Below, piece after piece: positions 55,874 to 64,000 of a DNA stretch of 64,000 nt. The notes under the pieces are model-generated. The model saw nothing but the letters and a program-made list of their open reading frames with translations. It searched no databases and was not told the origin of the DNA. The DNA is taken from positions 54,869,156 to 54,933,155 of the forward strand of contig NC_062224.1 in assembly GCF_902686445.1 (NCBI RefSeq), in the 5' to 3' direction. The position numbers were made by a program, and so were the translations under genes. Origin of the DNA: Sciurus carolinensis (Eukaryota; Chordata; Mammalia; Rodentia; Sciuridae). Position 1 is the first letter of the stretch. Each line of letters opens with the position of its first letter.

Positions 55874-57029
55874 AGTTGGAAATTGGTAAGAATTGTTATG
55901 GTTAGAGTGAGCATCTATAAAGTTCTAATGTATAAAAGTAAGACAATGATAAAATCCAGTTGTTCAATCTTTCTTAGCATCCATGCACTTTGCCTTTATT
56001 CTTTTTTTTCTATGTGCACTCATAAACCAATTTTCCAATGTTTTAGGTAAGTTGTTTCTCCTCCTATAGGAGATTACATGAAGAAAAATTTCAGCAGAAT
56101 ATCGTAGCAGTACCAATAATATGGAAAGTTATAAGGGGGATCTCTGGCTGAGGTTTAGATGATGGCCAGTGTTTTAATGATGGGCATTACTGTAATTTAA
56201 TCTGGTACATGAACTCTGATATCAACACTGGATTTGAATCCTAAATCACTTACTATTTGGGTATCTCTGCTTTTCTTCTGGGATGGATACATATTTATAT
56301 ATCTTCAAAGTAGGTATATATCTACTCTTCAAAGTAGAGTTCTAGGAAGATTAAATTAAATTTTGAGGGATTACATAATGCCTCATCTGAAGGGAATACT
56401 TAATAAGACACAGGATCCAAGTTCAATAATGCAGGTATTTCATATGCAGGAAGACACAGGGGCTACTGAATTTTACTAATCAGTAGTTGAACATGAAGGG
56501 GAACTTCTATGATGTTCAAGATGGATTGAATGATATCCTCTTTGGGATTGGATTTTTTTAGCAATCATAAGATAGAATACTGATTTGACTTTAGGAAATA
56601 ATTCCAAATCATTCAAAACTATTCCTTATGGGGAAAGATTTAACTGGCTACTTCCATTTTTAAAACAGATTTAAGGAATGTGATGTGATACATTTCTCAG
56701 TTTCCTAAGGGTGGAACTGTATTTCATTTGCATTTCTACATCCAGTACCTACCACTCTGTTTGACACATAAGTGACACTAAAGATTAGTTAAATAGCTTA
56801 AATTATAAATTAATTTATAAAAATTAATGAATTATTAGTTTGTCAATGGGAAGATGACTTCCTTTGTGGATGGTAAGCTAATAAGGAATATAATTCTAAA
56901 AAAGGGGGTTTCAATGTTTTTTCCAATAGAAATACTGTTTGAATTAAGTGTTTAATGGTGGTTGATTGCATTATTGTTCAAAATGTTTTCTTTCTTGTCT
57001 AAGGACCCATCCCTCAGAGAGGATTATGC
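55874..57029. other. unique sequence, weak MIR/L2 traces
   Basis: 'cactggatttgaatcctaaa' near 56227 and 'gtgacactaaagattagtta' near 56773 are faint MIR or L2 matches. No gene recognised. Confidence 0.35.
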
Positions 57030-57364
57030 TGCTATCCCTCTGTATCTGTGAAGGATTGGTTTCACAACCCCTCATAGAGACCAAAATTTGCAGATGCTTA
57101 AGTACCTTTATATAAAATGGTACAGTATTTGCACACGACTATGGCACATCCTACCATGTACTTTAAATTATCACTGGATTACTTTTAATACTGAATAAAA
57201 ATAAATGCTATATTAATCATCATTATAATCTATTATTTAAGGAATTGTGACAAGAAAAATGTTTGTACATATTCAGTACAGATGCAATTTAAAAAAAAAA
57301 TAGTTTAAATCAGTGGTTGGTTCAATCTGTAGATCCGGAATGCACAGGAACAGAGCTAACTATA
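57030..57364 (+). mobile_element. MER2-like Tigger DNA transposon, nearly full length
   Basis: About 335 bases from 'gctatccctctgtatctgtg' to 'gtagatccggaatgcacagg'. Internal landmarks 'ttatataaaatggtacagta', 'acatattcagtacagatgca' and 'atcagtggttggttcaatct' appear in the MER2 order. The end sequences are inverted relative to each other, as expected of terminal repeats. MER2 is a non-autonomous, long-extinct element. Confidence 0.8.
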
Positions 57365-58720
<1,356 letters not shown>

Positions 58721-60294
58721 AAAAGGAAAAAGACATCAACAAACCTTCTGACTGATGTTTGAACAGGGCCTTTTTGAATGACACCACCACTATATTATTT
58801 AGCATAGATTTGGTAGTGGATGTGAATGAATTAAAGGTTGGTGGTAGGAGTGTGTCAGAAACACTACTCTCCATCTTCTAGTATATTCTATATAATACAT
58901 GTTGTCTGCCACAGAACATCCACTGATTGCATCTCAAAGCAGTTTCTGGAGAAGTGCTTTAAAATAATAGAAAGTATTAATTTTTATTTAATTTCTGTTA
59001 ACAAAAGCAACATGCAATGATATTATTTCTTGTACATTGGTTCAGGTTATTTACCAAGTTGGTCAGGTTACCCGTTTCTAGCTCAGAGCCAGATTTCGAA
59101 TAAAATGATCCACACTGCAGCTTCTGGTCTTCCCCATACACATTCCTGCTGTCTGGAGGGACCCGAAGCAAACATCCTGATATATTTGGAAGAGAACAAA
59201 AGTTAGTTCAGAACAGCATTTGACCTCTGTCTTGTATTAATGTGAAACTTAGGCTGCCCTGCATGAACTTCTAAAAGTGATATATCTCCCTGCGGGATCA
59301 GTGACAGAGGGACAGCTGGCCAGCCTCAGAGCAAGCATGGCCCCATAAGGACTGCAAAGCTGTCCTATTAGAAAAGCAAGGGTAAGAGGCTCCTCCCCAG
59401 CTGGTGCTTTTGTAGGTATTTTCTCATCAAGAGTCATTGCAAAGCCAGGGTCACAGAGTCACCAATCCATGGGGATTTGGTAACAATAAGACTGTCCTGT
59501 TAGTCTCATAATTTCAGAAATCTATGAATATTAAAGAAATGCATGTTGCTCCCTATAAGAAAATATCGATTAAACTTCTTTACCCTAGTGTCAAGTATAC
59601 TAGGAATTAATAAAGCAAATTAGATTGATAGGAAACATTGATCTCTAATTCAGGTGGAAGATTGAGACCTTGGGCAGGTAAAGAAATCAAAAACAGTAGA
59701 AGCACCCTGTATGTTGTGAATAGCTCTGAAGTAAGAGTTGATTCTTTGACTTGATAAAATCAAGAAGGTTCTTTAATACTTAATATTGATAATTTAACAA
59801 TAAACAAGATTTATTTTCATTTACATATATGTATATATGCATGTATGCATTGGCAATCATCCTTGGAGGGTACAAGATAAAGTCAGGCTTAAAATCCTGA
59901 AGTCTCAATTAAATCACATTATAAACCCGAGTACCTTGATTCCTTTATCCTGAATGGTTGCACCATTCTGTATCTTTATTGAACAGAAGAAAACATGCTC
60001 AATACTTTCCAAGCCCCAGCTCATTTCCATGCAGACTTTCTTACATATTTTAGGAATTAATGGTCTCCCCCACTCTGGGCTTGTGGTTTATATGTATGCA
60101 GTTGGCATCTTTGGAATTATTTCATTTAAAGGTATTTGCTATTGCATACACTGATATTAATGTTCAACTCTGCCTTCATTATTAATGCAGTATACCATGA
60201 CCTTCAGAAAGTCATGATGTCATGTGCCAGGGTGGAGCCTCTAAGACACAAATTAATAAGTGTTCCCCAATTATTAAAATATACCAGACATCAT
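58721..60294. other. unique sequence, nothing recognised
   Basis: AT-rich sequence without supported features; a short (ATGT)-type stretch lies at 59822-59850. Confidence 0.4.
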
Positions 60295-60440
60295 TAGCCT
60301 ACATACATGTATGATTACACGAATGGTATGAATCTACATTGTGCACAACCATAGAAATGAAAGGATGTATCCCATTTGTGTACAATGAATCAAAATGCAA
60401 TCTGTAAAAATAAAAAAATAATTTAAAAAAAGAACAAAAA
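60295..60440 (+). mobile_element. L1 3' end fragment
   Basis: 'tgtatgattacacgaatggt', 'catagaaatgaaaggatgta' and 'cccatttgtgtacaatgaat' parallel the last 130 bases of L1 copies A and B (4300-4400 and 18700-18783), followed by an A-rich tail. It is severely 5'-truncated. Confidence 0.75.
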
Positions 60441-60552
60441 CAGAAGAATGAAAAAATATATACCTGCTGCTGTAGCGTGTTGACTACTTACAGCACTAAA
60501 TTTGTCCCCATGATGGGTTTCACACTCCATCTTTCCCTCTCCTGTGTGTTAC

Positions 60553-60960
60553 TTTCCTAACACTTCCATAACTTTCACAAACTGGGGGTGGGGGGGCTTA
60601 AAGCACCAAAATTTTATTTGCTCACACTTTGGGAAGTTAGGAGTACAAAATCAATGTGTTGGCAAGGCCATTCTTCCTCTGAAATCTTAGGGGAATCTTT
60701 CCTTGTCTCTTCCTGGCATCTTGTTGTGGCTGCAGTCTTTGGTGTTCCTGGTTGGTTACTGCAGCACTTCAATCTCTGTCTCTTGTGGTCCCAGGGCATT
60801 CTGCTCTCTGTGTGTTTTGATCTTCTCCTTTTTTAAGGTCACCAGTCACATTAGATTAGGGTTTACTCCAGTGACCACATCTTAACTTGATTACATCTGC
60901 ACAAACTCTATTTCCAAATAAGATCACAGTAACCAGTTCACAGTAACCCATAATACCGAG
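60553..60960 (+). repeat. ancient mammalian interspersed repeat, copy 2
   Basis: Same family as 5149-5552: 'cttaaagcaccaaaatttta', 'gttggcaaggcc', 'cttaacttgattacatctgc' and 'tatttccaaataagatcaca' in the same order. A G run at 60589-60597 interrupts the start. The family name is not assigned. Confidence 0.6.
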
Positions 60961-61799
60961 TAACTTCTGTCATATCTTCCTAGTCCTTCCCAAGGCATTT
61001 TCTAATAAGCTTCCATCACTCACCCTTATCTGATCCCCTATCTTCATCATTGAACCACAAAGGAGCCCTAAGTCCATTAGCTGTTTCACTGCCTTGCTCA
61101 CATAGGATGCTTTTTATACAGTATCTAGGAGACAAGAAAAAAATTACCATAAAAAAGTTGACTCCATCAACCGAGATATATATTTAGGAGGGAATGAAGG
61201 AAAGTAGGTAATAACAAAGAGCAAATTTCTGACTGGTACTGGATGTCACAGTCTAAAGGCACAGTCCTAGTGATGATTGTAAAAAGTCACTGACAACATG
61301 TTTTTAATGAGAAAGATTTTTCTTCTTCCTGTTATGATGTATAAAGATCATTGCATTTTAAGGAAGGGTCAAAGTTTTGCTATCTCAAGGTTTGTCAACC
61401 CTGTGTAGATGACAGTATGTTTCCTTTATATCTACAGAGTTGTGTTTGATTTGTATCCCCAGTTTCAAAAACATTGAAACATTCAAACAGACAACTGGAG
61501 ATGCTCCACCAGTGCATTTGACTTTGAAATTCAGCAGGCATCTTCACCTGTCATAATTCTTATGTCAAATGCGCAGCAGGGTGCTTTGTAAGTGAAATGC
61601 ATTTTTCAATCTTGAATTCATCAGTGTGAAAAACAGAACCAAATTTTAATTTTGTTCCCTGTTACCTAGACTTGATGACCACTAAAACTTTATGTTGTAG
61701 GAAAAATTCTGCATAATGAATGCCTCACTGTATCTTCACCAGAATGGGTATAAATTAGAATGATAGAACATCTTCTTAAGGATCTATTGAGCTCTCTGC
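60961..61799. other. unique sequence, nothing recognised
   Basis: No gene or repeat could be supported. Confidence 0.4.
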
Positions 61800-61935
61800 T
61801 TTCAATGAGTAAGCTCATCTAAACCTCTCAACACATTAACCCAGATATGATTTTTCTCTTTATATAGATGAAACTGAGACTTACCTAGCCAATTAACTGA
61901 AGAACTGGAACATGAATTCAAACCTTCTATACTCT
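61800..61935 (-). mobile_element. MIR-like ancient SINE fragment, minus orientation
   Basis: 'tagatgaaactgagacttac' and 'gaactggaacatgaattcaa' are the antisense form of the MIR core and 5' part. Confidence 0.55.
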
Positions 61936-62029
61936 AAAATTCCTTTTCTATCTTACAAGATACATGTTCATGTCAGAAAAAATAATGTGTTCTAATTCTA
62001 AAGCACTTTACAACCTGAAAATACACAGT

Positions 62030-62450
62030 TAAAGCATATCAGTCATTTTCAAGAGAAAAACTTTAGACCAATTAAATTCAACAGAGTTTACTTGAGCAAA
62101 TAACTAATTTGGCAACACTCAGAACTAGAAGAGATACAGAAAGTTCTGTTCTGATGTGTGGGCAGAAGATGGAAGTATTTATGGATAGAATAAGGAAGTC
62201 AAGTACAGAAATTGCTTAATTGGTTACAACTAGGTGTTTACCTTGTTTGGGTATGGTCTAATCAATTGGCCACCTATCACTGACTAAAGTTTGGCTACTT
62301 GTGACTGGCTGACACCCAGCAGTTTTTATATTCCTATGTTAAACTTTCATTTTGTTTACATACTAAGTTAGGTTGTAGTCTTGGGTAGGAGTCAACCTTA
62401 CACCAAATTTAATATAAAAGTCACAATCTCACTACTATTAACTTTTCTGT
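62030..62450. repeat. possible ancient LTR-like repeat
   Basis: 'acagagtttacttgagcaaa', 'tatttatggatagaataagg' and 'gttaggttgtagtcttgggt' resemble a dispersed mammalian LTR. I cannot assign a family, and the call rests on pattern familiarity alone. Confidence 0.3.
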
Positions 62451-62794
62451 CTGCTCATTTTTGGTGTATTTGAATTTATAAGTAAAATTTCCATATTGAG
62501 TTTTATTTCACAATGTATCAGAACATTTTAATGATATTTAAATGAAATAATTTATTGTTTATAGAATTTTTTCTATTTGTTCTTTTTAGATGAAATAATG
62601 CATAAACCATTCAGTGATTGCATAACATTCCAGATATGAATACATTTAACCAATCCCTCTTATTAGACATTTAATAGTTGTCAGAGATTTGCCATTATAA
62701 ATAAATTTGTAAAAAGTTTCATATTTAACAGTATCTGTATATTCTGGGTATTTTTGAAGATAAATTATGAGAGGTGACCCTAGAGTTTTGCAAG

Positions 62795-62838
62795 TTCAAC
62801 TTTTGTTGTTGTTTTGTTGAAGATGGACATAATACCTT
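62795..62838 (-). repeat. ID-SINE tail module next to L1 copy D
   Basis: On the minus strand GGTATTATGTCCATCTTCAA follows the A-rich end of L1 copy D. This is the module that follows the A run in the ID element at 4671-4797, but no ID body is present here. Either L1 inserted into an ID tail or the two form a chimeric retrotransposed unit. Confidence 0.6.
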
Positions 62839-63255
62839 CTTTTTTCTTTTTTTCTTTTTTCGCTTTTTAAGTGTAAACAAATGGGGTACATGTTGTTTCT
62901 CTGTTTGTACATGGTGTAAAGACATACCATTTGTGTAATCATAAATTTACATAGGGTAATGTTGTTTGATTCATTCTGTTATTTTTTCCCTTCCCCCCCA
63001 CCCCTCCAACCCCTCTTTTCCCTCTATACAGTCCTTCCTTCCTCCATTCTTGCCCCCCTCCCTAACCCTAACTCTAACCCTAACACTAACCCCTCCCACC
63101 CCCCATTATGTGTCATAATCCACTTATTAGGATATCATTCTTCCTTTGGTGTTTTGACATTGGCTTATCTCACTTAGCATGATATTCTCCAATTTCATCC
63201 ATTTGCTTGCAAATGCCATAATTTTATCATTCTTTATGGCTGAGTAATATTCCAT

Positions 63256-63294
<39 letters not shown>

Positions 63295-63750
63295 ATCACA
63301 GTTTCTTTATCCATTCATCAATTGAAGGACATCTAGGTTGGTTTCACAATCTGGCTATTGTGAACTGAGCATCTATGAACATTGATGTGGCTGTATCTCT
63401 GTAATATGCTGATTTTAAGTCCTTTGGGTATAGGCCAAGGAATGGGATAGCTGGGTCAAATGGTGGTTCCATTCCAAGTTTTCTAAGGAATCTCCACACT
63501 GCTTTCCAGAGTGGCTGCACTAATTTGCAGCCCCACCAGCAATGTATGAGTGTACCTTTCTCCCCACATCCTCGCCAACACCTGTTGTTGCTTGATTTCT
63601 TGATAATCGCCATTCTAATTGGGGTGAGATGGAATCTTAGGGTCATTTTGATTTGCATTTCTCTTATTACTAGAGATGTTGAACATTTTTCCATATGTTT
63701 GTTGATTGCTTGTAGATCTTCTTCTGTGAAGTATCTATTCATTTCCTTAG
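62839..63750 (-). mobile_element. L1 copy D, 3' UTR and ORF2 C-terminus, interrupted by an LTR
   Basis: On the minus strand the element runs from an LTR insertion point at 63750 through the ORF2 C-terminal region ([10 protein letters not shown], open 63742-63347). An (AT)n expansion (63262-63292) follows, then the 3' UTR and an A-rich tail (62839-62870). The 3' UTR carries the hexamer block TTAGTG, TTAGGG, TTAGAG, TTAGGG, TTAGGG (63089-63060), nearly identical to that of copy B. The rest of the L1 may continue beyond the LTR, outside the window. Confidence 0.93.
63262..63292. repeat. (AT)n microsatellite in L1 copy D
   Basis: About 15 AT units at the same element position as in copy A. Confidence 0.95.
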
Positions 63751-64000
63751 TGTGGCGAGCCGCCTTGCCACCATGATAAGATGGCGCTGGCTTCCTGAAG
63801 TGCTTTCTAGGTAAACAAGCCCATATTTGGTTAAGCTAACTGTTGCAAATGGGAGCACCTATGAACAAAGGCCAAGTGGCAGGAGTAGATTGGCTATTGC
63901 AAGAGTATAAAAGTGTATGAATTCGGATCAAGAGAAAGAAGAAGAAAAACCATGGTTTTATAATATTAAGGTCCTGATTAAACTGCTGAAGGAAGATTCC
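63751..64000 (+). mobile_element. third LTR of the IAP-like family, runs off the window
   Basis: The sequence starts TGTGGCGAGCCG and follows the LTR at 24329 to within about 32 bases of its end, with roughly nine differences in 250 bases. The YY1-type AAGATGGCG and the TATA box are conserved. It sits in the plus orientation inside minus-strand L1 copy D. Whether it is a solo LTR or the start of another provirus cannot be decided here. Confidence 0.95.

Overview
This window is mammalian nuclear DNA, most likely from a squirrel-family rodent (squirrel, ground squirrel or marmot). The organism call rests on tRNA-derived ID SINEs with a distinctive post-poly(A) tail, a family of rodent-type LINE-1 elements, and a class II retrovirus of the rodent IAP type. 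I find no host protein-coding gene. The DNA looks like an intergenic or intronic AT-rich region that has collected retroelements. It has one 500-N assembly gap (6823-7322) and one short CpG-rich patch near 52.5-52.7 kb that could be a promoter or first exon.

Layout: 1-4.4 kb, a decayed L1 (+). 4.4-12.1 kb, old SINE, MIR and DNA-transposon debris. 12.1-18.8 kb, a full-length but dead L1 (+) with an 11-bp target duplication. 18.8-24.3 kb, unique or ancient sequence. 24,323-32,579, a young, nearly complete IAP-like provirus (+): LTR, tRNA-Phe primer site, gag, pro, pol, env, LTR, 6-bp target duplication. 32.6-37.7 kb, unique or ancient sequence. 37,691-45,437, an older gammaretrovirus-like element on the minus strand: paired 394-bp LTRs, tRNA-Pro-like primer site, a leader made of hairpin repeats, about 4.3 kb of unrecognised non-coding sequence where gag and pol should be, then a pol tail and a broken env. 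45.4-62.8 kb, mostly unique DNA with scattered repeats and the CpG-rich patch. 62.8 kb to the end, an L1 3' portion (-) interrupted by a third LTR of the IAP-like family that runs off the window.

How the parts work together: the IAP-like provirus has the normal logic of a class II retrovirus. Its LTR gives promoter and polyadenylation, pro and pol are reached by two -1 frameshifts, and env presumably comes from a spliced RNA using the strong donor after the primer site. By eye its LTRs differ by two substitutions and two small indels, and pro, pol and env are open; the one clear lesion is a stop codon in gag. The minus-strand element is different. Its LTRs differ at about 25 of 394 positions, yet most of its interior shows no trace of gag or pol, which suggests it integrated as a non-coding, non-autonomous genome that kept env.

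The observations most worth checking are the hairpin-repeat array with compensatory stem changes (44.6-44.84 kb), the non-coding core of that element, the young env-bearing IAP-like provirus, an exact 29-bp inverted match between that provirus and its downstream flank, and telomere-like hexamers inside the L1 3' UTR. All comparisons were made by eye; no alignment or database search was run.
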